Shown here: in pieces, positions 48,509 through 60,500 of the stretch
Layout of the letters: each line of letters begins with the position of its first letter
Position numbering within the stretch: the first letter of the stretch is position 1
The notes under the pieces: model-generated
The model's database searches: none
Seen by the model: the letters and a program-made list of their open reading frames with translations, nothing else
Told to the model about the DNA's origin: nothing
Program-made: the position numbers and the translations under genes
Origin: Limonium bicolor
Lineage: Eukaryota; Streptophyta; Magnoliopsida; Caryophyllales; Plumbaginaceae
Assembly: GCA_023374045.1 (NCBI GenBank)
Contig: CM041780.1
Span: 167,205,074-167,269,073 of the forward strand
Direction: 5' to 3'
Length of the DNA: 64,000 bases

Positions 48509-49979
48509 TGATAAGTGGTAAAATAATATAATTATACAGTCTTTATTCAACTTCATTCTATTTAGTTTATGACCTATTTAACTACTTTATAGAGTATTTT
48601 GTGATTATTAGTGAACTTATATATTTTACATATTATAATAGGTAAAAGCTCATTCGAGCATATGTTTGGAAGAGTTAAAGAGAGGTCACAAAGATTTAAA
48701 GCTTTGAGACGTTTACCAAGTTCAACAGGAAGTTTTATGATGATTTTGGTGCAAACAGGGTCATTATGGAACCGACTTCCCCAGGAGACTGCCCCATATG
48801 AGTCGGTCGTATTTGTCTCGGAAGCTATTGGAACAGACTGACCCAGGGTGACCGTCCCATGTGAGTCGGACAAACTTGTCCCCTAGCTACTAGAACAGAT
48901 CGACCCAGGGTGACCGCCCATGTGGGTCGGTCGTATCTATCTCGTAACCTATTGAATGGCCGACCCAGAGCGATCACCCATGTGGGTCGGCCGGACTTAA
49001 GTTCGCGCACGTGCTGTCATCTTCAGGAGACGGCCGACCCATGGGACCACCCAAGGAGGGTCGGATGACACAAAAATTTACCCTAAAGTAGCATTTTGAA
49101 AGGGGGAACATTGGGGCAATCTCCTCATTCTTCATTCACGACTACATCAGATGAAAACAGGGAGAAAAGGCGAAAAAAGGAAGAAAGAAGAGGAAAAAGA
49201 AGGGAAGGAAAAGCTCACCTTCACCAAAGCTTCCACACTCCATTAACGGTTTCCTCTTACTCCCTTTCTCTTTCTTCTTTCTCTATGTTTGAGTAAACCC
49301 CATTAGTGCTCTAGGACAGGGCTTGATCCTTAAATGCTTCAAGGATGCTTGTAAACATTACCTCATTTATTATAATTGTTTTCTCCACTAATGTTTCATC
49401 AATGCTTTGGATCAATACCTATTGCATTTATTGTGATTTCTAGCAAAATTAGGGTTTGAGTTAGGAATTTGAACAATTATGAGATGAACCCTAACTTTTA
49501 TTTCTTTATAATGAGGACATAAAAGTTTAGGGCTATTGTTAGGAGCTAGAAATCAATGCTATCTAATGACTTTAACCTTCTTTGAATTAAAGAGGTGTGA
49601 TTAGTTATGTAAGAATTGATTAGTCCGAGATTTGGAGAATTTTATATTTTATCTCTAACAGATAATTAAAGTGAGGTATGTTTCTGAGTTCAATTAGGCA
49701 TTTGAGGCGATTCCTCACTATCCTAAAGTACTCCTCCATCCAATCCATTCAAACACCACTTATTTTAGTTAGTTGTTCTTACCTTTTGCTTAACCAAACA
49801 ATCTAGTTTGCCGCTTGTTAAACCCCTGTTTATCGTTCTTTGTTTCAATTACTAGAATACCGAAGCTCAAGATTAGAAATCAATTTTCTTGTGGATACGA
49901 CATTGTTTACTGTAGTGATTTGGGTGCACTTGTCTAGTGTTTGCTTAGGTGTATATTGTCATAGTATTTTCTTATAACA
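48509..49979 (+). repeat. 5' LTR of the Athila-type element
   Basis: It is 1471 bases long and contains about four to five GC-rich tandem units of about 60 bases (48775-49066), each with CCCATGTGxGTCGG and GACCCAGGG words. A purine-rich stretch follows at 49150-49215. The matching LTR at 53795 keeps about three of these units. Confidence 0.85.
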
Positions 49980-49985
49980 ACTTTT

Positions 49986-50003
49986 TGGCGCCGTTGCTGG
50001 GGA
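49986..50003 (+). promoter_or_regulatory. Primer binding site for Asp tRNA
   Basis: TGGCGCCGTTGCTGGGGA starts six bases after the LTR end. It differs at one position from the standard TGGCGCCGTTGCCGGGGA seen in Athila elements. Confidence 0.85.
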
Positions 50004-50167
50004 AATTGATAGTTTCTATCATTTCTCTAGTTTCAGATTTTAGTTACTGTTAGTTTGTATTTTTTGTTTGTTTTTGTTTTTGTAATTCTTATTTATATTT
50101 CCCCTTTCTAATACTTTAGTGTAATTTACTTTTGTGATTGCTTAGGTACCATCTGTTTCCTTTGTGC

Positions 50168-51900
50168 ATGCCAAGCACTCGTGCTAAAGGTTCTCTGCTT
50201 GTCAGCTCGAGACCTGAGCTTGAGCGTTCCCTGCGAAGAGTATGAAGGAATCTAGAAACTCTAACCATGGCAGACATTGATCCAGAAGTTGAATAATGGA
50301 CACCAGCAGGAAGAGCAGCCTCAACCTCAACAACGAGCCTACAAAGACTACCATCAACCAGATACCAAAGGAAGAGCTTCAGTTGTAGTTCTCCCAGAGT
50401 TAGCACCGAAAGAAGCTGGACAATGGGCCTTGAAAACTCATTTCATTACTGCATTCCAAGACTCGGGAAAATCCAGTGAGGGCGAATCCAGATGATGCTC
50501 CCAACCACCTGAGTTTTTTCCTCGACTTCTGTAATTTCTTTAGAAAAATCGGTGTTGTCTAAGTCTCCTCAAGAAGGGATGGAACTCCTTGAGACAATGA
50601 CAGTGGACAAGAAATAAAGGAATTGCTCCGAGGGCAGCAGGTCTTCTTCATGTTGAGCCCACCGATCATCTTTCAGCCCAAATATCTTTTCTTATGAAGA
50701 TGGTGGAGAAGCTAGCTATTGCCCAAAAGGAAAATGCAAAATCAGTAGCTTCATCATCTTCTGGTCTAGCTGCAGAGGGTGTTCTATATGTGCGGGTCCT
50801 CATGAGACCCATTTATGTGAAGGAAGAGGTTATATGGAGCAACAAGAAGATGTAACCTTTGTTTGTAACCTCCCTAATAATTCTCACAACAAATAGTTAC
50901 CCATTAAGAAATCACTCAAATTTCTTATGGAGGAACAATGATCATACCCAAGGAGGACCTAGTAATTTTTCCAATAACCCCTTAGGATATAAACCCCAGC
51001 TTCTTTTTATGCAAGCAAATTTCAAATGAGAAGGTGTTCCTTTGGGTTTTCAACAACAACAATAACCTTCTTCTTCTCCCGATGTGAAAGTAAAGTTGAG
51101 AGACATGATGAAGAGCCTCGTCTCTGTTGTCCAGACAAAGGATACTCATTCAAAGCTAGTCAAGATGCCTTAAACAAAAAAGTTAAAACCCAACTAGAGA
51201 AAATCTCTCAGCAACTTGCTTAAAGGCTGGCTGGCACTTTCCCAAGTCAACCAAAATAAAACCCAAAGGAGCACCTCAAAGCTATCTTTGTAAAAGAAAG
51301 AGATGAAGAAGAGGTTGAAGTAGATAATTTGGTTGAGGTTTCGGAATACCACCCTCTTCATCAAGGATGGACAATGTCAATCGAAGCATCTAAAAGAAGG
51401 ATAGCCCAACTTGAAGCCTCCTCGAAAATTCATGAGAAAGACATCAATATGAGAGGGAGCACCTTAAGAGGCGTCTTGTTGATTATGCAAAGGAAAACAC
51501 CAACTTGAAAGATGAAGAGGAAAGGGCCAAATCAATTACCTTGAGAAGTGGCAAAAAAGACATAGGAAATTCAAATGCCGCACGAGTTGAATGAAACCCA
51601 TGAGGAAAATGAAGAGAGGTTTGAGGTGCCAGTAAAGAAAACGTCTCAGGCTGCCTCTATAGAACCACCTACACAAACACCTTCTCCTTATGGGAAGTTT
51701 GAGGTGCCTCTACCTTTCCCTAATCGAGTCATAAAGTAGAAACTTGATGTTAAGTATAGGAAGTTTCTTGCATTGCTGAAATTGTTAAGTGGCATTGTCT
51801 CATTTGTGGACCTTATTGCAATTATGCCGAACTATACAAAATCTCTCAAGCATCTCATCTTCAACAAAACAAAGATGGCTAAAATCAGGACCATCTAATA
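50168..51900 (+). pseudogene. Athila gag relic
   Basis: The start MPSTRAKGSLLVSSRPELE matches the usual beginning of Athila gag (MP.TR.KGSLL). A TGA stop arrives after about 24 codons. Later pieces in changing frames include FLDFCNFF, EEVEVDNLVEV and a segment like KLDVKYRKFLALLKLLSG (near 51740-51785), which corresponds to the conserved QKLDxQFxKFLxxxKKL region before the protease. Many stops and frameshifts rule out a functional polyprotein. Confidence 0.7.
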
Positions 51901-51934
51901 TAATGAGGTTTGTTTGGCTATGTTTCAATAGAAT

Positions 51935-52395
51935 ATGCCTTCAAAATGTAGTGATCCTGGTAGCTTCACCATCCCAGCCATGATTGGGAGCACCTCCTTT
52001 GAATACTCCCTATATGATCTAGGTGCTTCCACTAACTTGATGCCTCTCTCTACCTTCAAGAGGCTAGGAATTGGTGAATTAAAAAAAGTCCAAGAAGATC
52101 CTTCAGCTTGCGGATAGGTCTATGGTTCACCCAAGTGGAGTGGTGCATGGAGGATGTCATCATCAAAGTGAAGAATTTATACTTCCCATACAACTTCGTC
52201 ATCCTAGACATCGAGGAAAACTCCACCACACCACTCATCTTTGGTCGACCATTCCTTGCCATAACCGATGCACACATTGTAGTGGCTAAGTTGATCATCA
52301 CCCTTCAAGCTTATGATGAGAAAATGGTCTTCACCACAGAAAGGTCTCCTAGCAGCCAATATGTTTCTGTCAAGCTCATCGAGAAAAAGGCTTAA
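51935..52395 (+). pseudogene. Athila retroviral-type aspartic protease relic
   Basis: DPGSFTIPAMIG, then LYDLGASTNLMPLS, contain the active-site triad in DLGAS form (usual in Athila, where the motif is DLGAS). After a frameshift near 52085-52140 the frame continues with VIIKVKNLYFPYNFVILD and PLIFGRPFLA, the second conserved protease block. The order and spacing match the family. The frameshifts break the protein. Confidence 0.85.
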
Positions 52396-53794
52396 CCTTA
52401 ATAATCTCCTTCACATCACACTACCTGAGGGAATTAGCATCAAAGAAGAACCACCATTATTCTTCGATGAAAATAAAAGTGAGGAGAGCAGGAAAAAGGT
52501 AAACACTCACCAAAATGGAAGCCCCAAATGTTTTCAATTCATGCTTTGAGTGTTCTCCCCACACCCATCCTTCGGATGGTTGACTAAGAAGAATGTAAGG
52601 TCTAGCCAAATACCATAAAGAAGTGAAGCTCTCGGGGAGGCAGCCCAGATTTCATTTCATGTTATTTAGCATTTTTTTATTGCGTAGAATTTTGAAATCT
52701 TTTGAGTTAATGGGCTTTTTGAGCATTCTTCGGAACTGCATTTTCCGCTCCTATTGGTGGGTTTTGTGTTGTGTACATTTGGTGAAAACAGGTACATCCC
52801 TAAGAAAGAGATGGATTTTGGCACATTTAAAAGGAAACTCTGGTGAAATTTTTCCAAGGACCTTTGTCTCCTAATGTCAAAGGAATCGCCTAAGCGATCC
52901 CGAACACTTGCAAGTGTGGGGGAAACTTGCCTACAATCCAGACCTTATCAGGGGAGTACTAGTTCCTTTATCTTTTTGCTTTCACACAATACAAATCTTA
53001 CTTAGTTTACTTTATCTCTATGCTTAGGGCTATGAGGTCTTTTGTTTCTCCACAAGCTAGTCGTTGAACAATGAGGACATTGTCCCATTTAAGTGTGAAG
53101 GAAGCGACCTTTTCTTTTTATGCACTACTCAATTGTGCATGCTTATCTATTTCTTCCACCTAGAAGTTACATTTAATAAGCAAGTTTTTTCATGAATTAT
53201 TGGGATTTTCACCAATTTCTTTAAAATAATTCTCTCTTGAGTAGCATGTATATGCGGTGCAACCATATAACTTTATCTTGGTGAATTTTTATTGCTAAGT
53301 GGTTCTTTTTGTATTTTTAACTAGAGATTGATAAATGGCGCATCCTTATGTAAATTGAAAAAAGGGACTTGAGAGACACCACATGTAACCAACAAAATAA
53401 GAGTTAAGTGTTCTTAAACGCAAAGGCCAAATGTCTAAACCTATTTTCTCATCTCTTTTGCATAAGTGAAAACAAATACAAATATCTATTTTTTCTTTTG
53501 TTTTCTCCTCGAAACCCATTCTTGAGAGAAGTTTCCATGGTAAAAAAATTCAAGCTCCCTAATCTCTTACACTTTGAAGTACTTTAGATCATACCCGAAA
53601 CTCAAGCTTTTTATTTGCCCTAAGAACACCCATATCACCATGATAAGGTTGGTTTGCACTCCTCATGAGTCTTTCCACCCTTTTTGCTCACTATTGTCTG
53701 AGAATTCATTTGAACACTTGCTTGTGATGAATATTCCTCCTTCTTGTGGGTAGTTTTGCTTAAGGATAAGCAAATAGATATGTGTGGGAGAGAT
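52396..53794 (+). other. Internal non-coding part of the Athila-type element
   Basis: No polymerase or envelope-like motif is visible. The sequence includes CACTTGCAAGTGTGGGGGAAAC (near 52902) and ACAATGAGGACATTGT (near 53069), motifs of the long 3' untranslated part of Athila-like elements, and ends with the polypurine tract before 53795. Confidence 0.55.
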
Positions 53795-54881
53795 TGATAA
53801 GTGGTGAAATAATGTAATTATATGGTCTTCATTCAACTTCATTCTATTTAGTTTATGACCTATTTCATTACTTTATAGATTATTTTATGATTATTATTGA
53901 ACTTATACAGTTTGCATATTATAATAAGTAAAATCTCATTAGAGTATGTTTAGAAGACTCAAAGAGAGTTCATGGCAAAGATTAAGTACTTTGAGAAGTT
54001 TTCCAAGTTCAACAGAAAGTTTCGGGATGATCTTGGTGCAAACAATGACATTCTGGAGCCTACCTCCCTAGGAGAGTGCCCATACGGGTCGGCCGCATCT
54101 GTCTTGGAAGCTACTGAAACAGCCCGACCTAGGCCGACCGCCCCATGTGAGTCCGTCAAACTTGTTCTCAAGCTACTAGAACAGACCGACCTAGGGCGAC
54201 CACCCCATGTAGGTCGGTCGTATCTGTCTTGCAACGTACTAGAATGGACCAACCATCGATGCAAAAATTTGCCTAGAAGCATCATTTTAAAATGGGAAAA
54301 ATTGGGGCATTCTTCTCATTTTTCATTCACGACTGCATCCAACGAAAACAAAAAGAAAGAGAGAGGGCAAAAGAAGAAGAAAGAAGAGGAGAAAGAAGAG
54401 CTCACCTTCACTAAAGCTTCCACACTCCGTTAATGGCTTCCTCTCACTCCCTTGCTCTTTCTCATTTCTCTATGTTTGAGTAAACTCTATTAGTGCTCTA
54501 GGATGGAGCTTGACCCTTAAATGCTTCAAGGATGCTTGTACATATTACCTCATTTATTATGATTGTTTTATCTCCACTGATGCTTCATTAATGCTTTGGA
54601 TTGATCACCTATTGCATTTATTGTGATTCCTAAAAAAATTAGGGTTTGAGTTAGGATTGAGACAAATTTGAAGATGAACCCTAACTTTTATTTCTCTAGA
54701 ATTAGTGAGTAAAACTTTACGGCTGTTGTTAGGAGCTTAGAATTAATGCTATCTAATGACTTTAACCTTTTATGAATTAAGAGGTGTGATTAATTAGGCA
54801 AGAATTGATTAGTCCAAGATTTGAAGAATCTTTGTATTAACTATAACCGAAATTAAAGTGAGATATGTTTATGAGTTCAAT
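53795..54881 (+). repeat. 3' LTR, truncated
   Basis: It begins TGATAAGTGGTGAAATAATG and parallels the 5' LTR for about 1.09 kb, with a deletion covering the last GC-rich units. Similarity ends at GAGTTCAATTG (about 54881), so about 0.3 kb of the LTR end and any target duplication are missing. The minus-strand zinc-knuckle relic begins directly at the break. Confidence 0.8.
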
Positions 54882-56050
54882 TGTGATAGTAGCATTCGTG
54901 GGTTCCATCTGGTATGAGTTCAACCACTATCCTAGGGTCCTGCCTCGAATGAATGGTCTTCCCCTTCTTTGGACGAGGATCCGCTTTTTGTAAGTGCCAA
55001 ACTTCTTCAAGGGTACAACTCTGAATTACCTGATCGAAGCTACATTTTCTTTCTACTGCTATTTTTTTGAATTTCATCAACTTTCATGAGAATAGGCATA
55101 TCAGCTTCCTCAGTTTGAGCAATGATCGGGACAATCTTTGCTCTAGCCTGCAAATTTATGTATCATCCATTTGACCTTCATTATCAAGGTTCGCCTCTGA
55201 GTTACTAGCTCCAGGCCGTGCTATCTTTCCTAAAAGTCCACACATATACCGTCAAACTTTGTTGTTATCATTCGTAGAAGCCTTCCTGCCAAATCTGAAT
55301 CCCATTGCTCTCAACCATGGACCATATGGGAAAGCACCTTCTTCAGTTTCAGTATAATAAGAGCAATCCTTTGTATCAAGGAGAAACAAACTACAATGGA
55401 AACAAATAACAGACATGTGTTCATATGGAGCTTTAAAACAGTGTCTACCCCATCCATAGAAAGTGTGACACATCTTAGATTTGGCTTATATATATCAAGC
55501 AAGACCTTAATACGCATATATTCACCACCTATTCATCCATCTTCTTCATCAAGCTCCAAAAAGCAGCCAATACGGTTTCCTAAACGTTTAGCAAAATCCT
55601 TATGTTGGAATAAGAAAAGGTACATCATGTATTCGTACCTAGATTGAACTCCACTGAAAGCTATTGTCTTTCAGGACCTTCCTTTTGTCGACTTGTTGAA
55701 AGAATAATAGTGAACCATTCGAAGACGAAGGTCCTCGGCTTGAGACTGCTTGCATCTTATATGTCTTGTCTTGTCGAATTTGAATAAGAATAGATGTGTA
55801 CCTGCTATTCGTACGTACCTTAAGCTCGCTATCCATTTGCCAGACTCTCTAGAGTACTTTCCATTGCTCGAACATCAATACTCCTCGACGAGAAATACTT
55901 ACTGAGCAAGCACGATCAAAAGGGAGGGTTAGTCTCTCTTCTACGAGGTCATCTAGATTGTGATCTCTCTTTTTTTTCCTTTGTAAGAGAGAGCCCAGCG
56001 CATCGAGAAGCTAGATCTTCCATCAATCCATGCAGAGTTGAATCTGCCAT
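54882..56050 (-). pseudogene. LINE-type DUF4283/zinc-knuckle protein relic
   Basis: On the minus strand a start MADSTLHGLMEDLASRCAGL (from 56050) is followed, through frame changes, by VRIHDVPFL, DFAKRLGNRIG and MRIKVLLDIYKPNLR. A CFHCSLFLLDTKDC segment comes next, a CCHC knuckle whose His is replaced, and then PYGPWLRA. This is the order of the DUF4283 plus zinc-knuckle proteins encoded by plant LINEs and relatives. Stops (for instance after ERSQSR and within the LEL-acidic segment) and frameshifts show decay. A LINE ORF1 is most likely; no reverse transcriptase or endonuclease follows. Confidence 0.7.
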
Positions 56051-57488
56051 AACCAACAAGATACAAGAAGATGAGTAGAGAGAGAAGAAGTAGGGGAGAC
56101 GGAAGATGAGAAGATAATGCAAACTTTGAACCGACCGAAAAAAGCGATATAATCCAAGAGGACCAAGACTAATTAACCCCAATCTCTCATGCAAAATCTA
56201 ATCATTACTGTTGTACCCATTTTTCAAGATACAATGCCTATGAAACTATCCATGAAAGAAGTTACTTGATAAAAACCAGAGAAGGTAAACAAGGACTCAT
56301 TGAGATGAAACAATGTGAAAAGGAAGTGAAGAGACAAAGAGACAAAGCTTTTGAAAAATTCTCTTGCCAAAGAGTAACTCAAGTGTTGATGTGAAAATTT
56401 ATTATCAAGCAAGCTTGAGATGATTGATGTAAATAATTACTTCTAGAAATAATGTTAATATGCAATAGCTGAGATTAAATAATTTTATTTAATCACCGGT
56501 GCAAAATGGAGTAATATTAGTAGTTTTTTTATGTGACGAGATGAAACTACATATTGAATGAAAAATAAAAATAAAATGCTAAAATGCTTATCTAGTTCAA
56601 TTCGAACTCAACGTAAACCTGCAGATAGAATCCAGTGGAGGCCCACGGACAATTTTTTTTCTCATCTCTTCAAACGCAGATTCGACCCTACGAGCCGGCT
56701 GCTCCTATTTAGGAGTGGGACAGTCCTACATGGCATTTTTTTTCCAGCTCATCTTTCTACTTGGCAATATGTTATCTATACAAAATTTAATTTCCAAACA
56801 GAACTTATGCAATCCCTATCTTTCTTCCCCAACCCTCCCGACTCTCAACCATTCTGCTCTCTCGACGCTTTCTGCTCTCCCGCACCACATTTCTTCTTCT
56901 CCCTTTCTCCTCTAATCAGTGTCGAATAATCACTCAACTCCATGAAGCTTGGCGGACTCGAACTCTCTCTTCTGCTTCTCTAATTCCATGAAGCTCGCTG
57001 GACCGTCTCCCCTGCAAATCGACGCGCTGCATACCTCACCGGCAAATCTGAAATCGCAACTCCTCTCCTATGGCTAAATCACGTGAAGTAGTAGTTCATA
57101 AGGAGTAAGTTGTTACTAGGAATAATTCAGTTGTTCTCGTTTTATAGTTTTTACTTTTGATTCTTCGATTTTGAAATTAGGGTTCTTAGTCTTAGTCTTA
57201 GTCAATCGCGATTCTCTAGTAGCATTCTGTATGGTTTGATGCTGTTAATTAGTGATTTTTAGTTACTTTAATACTTGTTTTGATTCACTAATTAGTTATA
57301 CACAGTGAACTTTTGTTGTCCTCATCTATTGCTGATTCGCTGCACACTAAAGTTTGTTATCCTCACCTATCGCTGCACACTGATTCTCAGTTACTTTAAT
57401 ACTGATGGTGTAAGTACTAACTAATTTTTGTTTTGGTTTTTCTAGCTTTATGTGTTTTTAACTGATTTGCTACATTGTGTTTACACAG
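56051..57488 (+). other. Possible promoter, CT-rich leader and intron of an unrecognised gene
   Basis: From about 56800 to 57070 the plus strand is CT-rich like a plant 5' leader, with ATGAAGCTxGxxGGA repeated twice. A short frame from ATG at about 57070 meets a donor-like GGAGTAAGTT near 57103, and an acceptor-like TTTACACAG ends at 57488. The simple splice gives an early stop, so no reading frame can be claimed across this junction. It may be the 5' end of the gene broken by the solo LTR. Confidence 0.3.
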
Positions 57489-57572
57489 AAAAAAGAGAAA
57501 GCTGATCTAAGTATGCTGCGAAGGAAGTATGCTTTCAGACTTGCTATACATGACAAGAATTTGAGGGTTTCT

Positions 57573-60500
57573 TGAAATACCCCAAACCTTGATATGCGGT
57601 TTAAATATTAAACTATGGTATGTAAAGGCTAAAAGTGCCTTAGGAACATCAGTGTACAATTTAAACCATAGTAAAATGCAATAAAGCACTAAGATACAGT
57701 TTGAGCAAAAACATGCTCTAAGCTATGAGTGAACTTGGTTAGGACCCAAAGAGCCTACCAAGACTTGATAACATTTAATTATGATTTGATAGGGCTAAAT
57801 AAGTCCTTAGGAAACTTTGGTGGACAGTTAAACCAAATAAAACACAAGGAAATACCTTAAAGTCAATAAGAGCAAAATGTGCTCTAAGCTTGGAATAAAT
57901 TTGTATAAGACCTAATGGTCATACCTATACCTTATAAATATGTAATGAACATATTAAATCAATTACCAAAGAAAACCAAGCTTGAAAACAAGTTAAAACA
58001 CAAAATGTGCTTTAAGGAGTCTTAAAGCACGTTTTTGAAAAATTGTCTTGTAAATGAGTTTTGAATGGCTAAATGTCCATCATTACTCTTTAATTAACAT
58101 GTGTACTATATAGTATCACATTTGGGTGGCTATAACAATGGGAAATCAAAATTTCACTTCTATGTGCCTTGTTTTATGAATAGTAACCTTTTTATGCTAG
58201 TTTGTAACATATGTTGTTATAAGTAATTAAATTGGTCAACAAAGACCATTATACCCTTCTATTAAATGGGGGCCGGTTTTTCAAGGTGTGAGTCACCACA
58301 CATGTAAGTTTATTAAGTAATAAGTGATGACTAATGGTTACTATTTGCTTTAAGATATAATATCTTCAAAAAGCAAAACCAATCTCATTTCTCTCATTTC
58401 TCTCATTCCACACGTCTTCAACCTCTCTTCTATCTCTTCTTGCTCTCCATTCACGGCCTGCTACAGCAACACCAACACCACCATTATTTTCCATCTTTGA
58501 CCATTTGTATCTCCTAGCTCATTTGGCCAAATTAAATTCTAAGACCACCATTCTCCTCTCATCAAGCTCTTCAATCCTATCCTTTCAAAATCACAAAAGC
58601 TCCATTTCGGTGCCAAGAGGATTCACCATTGAAGGAGCTTGAGCTCACCTTTTCACATATTATTGTTCTCCTTTGCTTCAAGGTAAGGAAACTCAAAGAA
58701 AATCCATGTTTCCTCCATGTTTATGTGATGTCCGAAAATTCACCTCACAATGGTGTTTTCACCTTGCTTATTTTAGCTTCATTTGAATCTTCCAAGGGCT
58801 AAGAGGAGTCCTCTCTTGATACTTATTCAAGTTCTCTTCCAATTCCAAGGTAAAACAATTACCTTAATGTGTTAAAACAATATGTGTAACTAGGGTTTAC
58901 AATGAGATGAAGCATAATGCTTGAATACTCATTCTATTATTTGTACATTGTTTAGAAGTTGACAAACAACCAAACACCCCACCGGTTTTACAAGGAAACA
59001 AGAAAGAAGTTTGTGAGGAAAAAGAGGTAAACAAGCTATCTCAATGTAGTTTAAATGCCTTAGGAAAATGAGCTTGATTTGCTTAATAAAATACCTAAGG
59101 AGCCAATGGTGAATGACCTAGAGAAATGCTCTCAAGGAGTTTATTAAGGGCATATGTATTGTTGGGTGTATTTGCAGGTCAAAGGCATTACTTATGTGGG
59201 AAATTCAGTGTTTAAGGTTTATGCAATTTAAGGGCCTAAGAGCCATGTTATTTAAGGGCCTAAGTGCCAAGCAATTTAAGCTTATGCACTATATTGTGAT
59301 GTAGTGCTAAATGTGTGAAGTTTGTGTATAAAATGGTTTTATGGATTTTAGGTGTTCTTGAATGGAATAAGGTAAAAACCTAAGTGTTTGGATGTGAGAA
59401 TATACAAGAGAAGCTATGGCAAAATTTAGTTGGTGAACAAAGGAGTTCATGTGTTGTAATGAGATTTTATGACCTAGAAGGTGCTAGGAATGGTTGAGTG
59501 TGAAGATGGTGAATTAAGGTGTTCTTAAGTGTTAAGATGCCTTGGGCACAATCTTGGAGGATTTAGAAATCAAATGAGTGTTTTATACACACCAAGGTTA
59601 TGATATGTGAAGTATTAGGTCTTGTTAAAGTTTAGGTAAACAAAGGAAAAGTGATGCCTTGTGAAGATCTAAGTGTAAACTTGAGGATATAGGATGAGTT
59701 GTGTAATGGAGGTGTTTGTGAGGAATGATGCTTGGAGTAGATGTGATGGTGGTGAGAAAACATTTTAGTTAGTGTTATCATAAGTATAAACCACCACTTA
59801 GGAACTTAGGGAAAAATGTTATAAGTGTTAAGGAATTTTACAAGGAAATGAGTAGATGTTTGAAGAGTTTAGAAATGAGTAAGAACTTGAGTTTAATGGA
59901 TGTTATATGAAGTAGTTTTAGTGTGCCATATGGTGTTGCAACACATTGGGAGACTTAAGGAAAAGTTTGGAACAATTTGGACAATTCTTAGGAAGTTTCT
60001 GCAGCCGACCTACCCAGGGGACCGACCCCAGTCTGGGTCGGTCGGGCAGAAACTGTGAACTTAGATGATCTCTGCAGCCGACCTACCCAGGGGGTGGGTC
60101 GGTCGGTGGGTCGGTCGGACCTTAAAAAAAAAAAAATTAATTTTAAGAATGTTAAGTGGTATAGTGGTATGCCATTAAGAGAGTATTGATGGTTAGAAAG
60201 ATAAATATATATGGACTTGAGAGATTAAGTTAAGTAAGATGATTTAAATGTTAAGGTATAAAAATGATGTAATGAGGGGATTGTTAAGTAATGATGTTAT
60301 AAGATTGTTAAGGACATGTTAAGTAAGTTTAATGATAATTTGGTGAGGGAAAAATTGTAGCAAATGTAAAAGTAAACAAGTTAAAATGTAAAGTTATGTA
60401 ACTAAGTTAACGGGGAAAAGTTATAAGCATTAGACATTAAATAATCATGCTACCCGATGTTAATAAAAGTACATGTAATGTTATCAGTTGTTCGAGAATT

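Larger units (their letters stand above)
48509..54881 (+). mobile_element. Athila-type Ty3/gypsy retroelement, deleted and 3'-truncated
   Basis: The 5' LTR (48509-49979, TGATAAGTGG...TAACA) is followed by TGGCGCCGTTGCTGGGGA, complementary to the Asp tRNA 3' end as in Athila. Broken gag and an aspartic protease relic follow. A purine tract (GTGTGGGAGAGAT) precedes the 3' LTR at 53795. That LTR matches only to about 54881 and then stops abruptly. Only about 3.8 kb lies between the LTRs and contains no reverse transcriptase, RNase H or integrase motif, so the element is an internal deletion derivative. Confidence 0.85.

Noticed and set aside
53972..54433. 153-codon plus-strand frame starting MAKIKYFEKF
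   Set aside because: It is LTR sequence with GC-rich tandem units and a purine tract. The same region of the 5' LTR does not keep the frame.
57061..57110. First exon of a new gene starting at the ATG near 57070
   Set aside because: Splicing the donor-like site to the acceptor at 57488 puts the following exon in a frame that stops within a few codons. Kept only as a possible leader.
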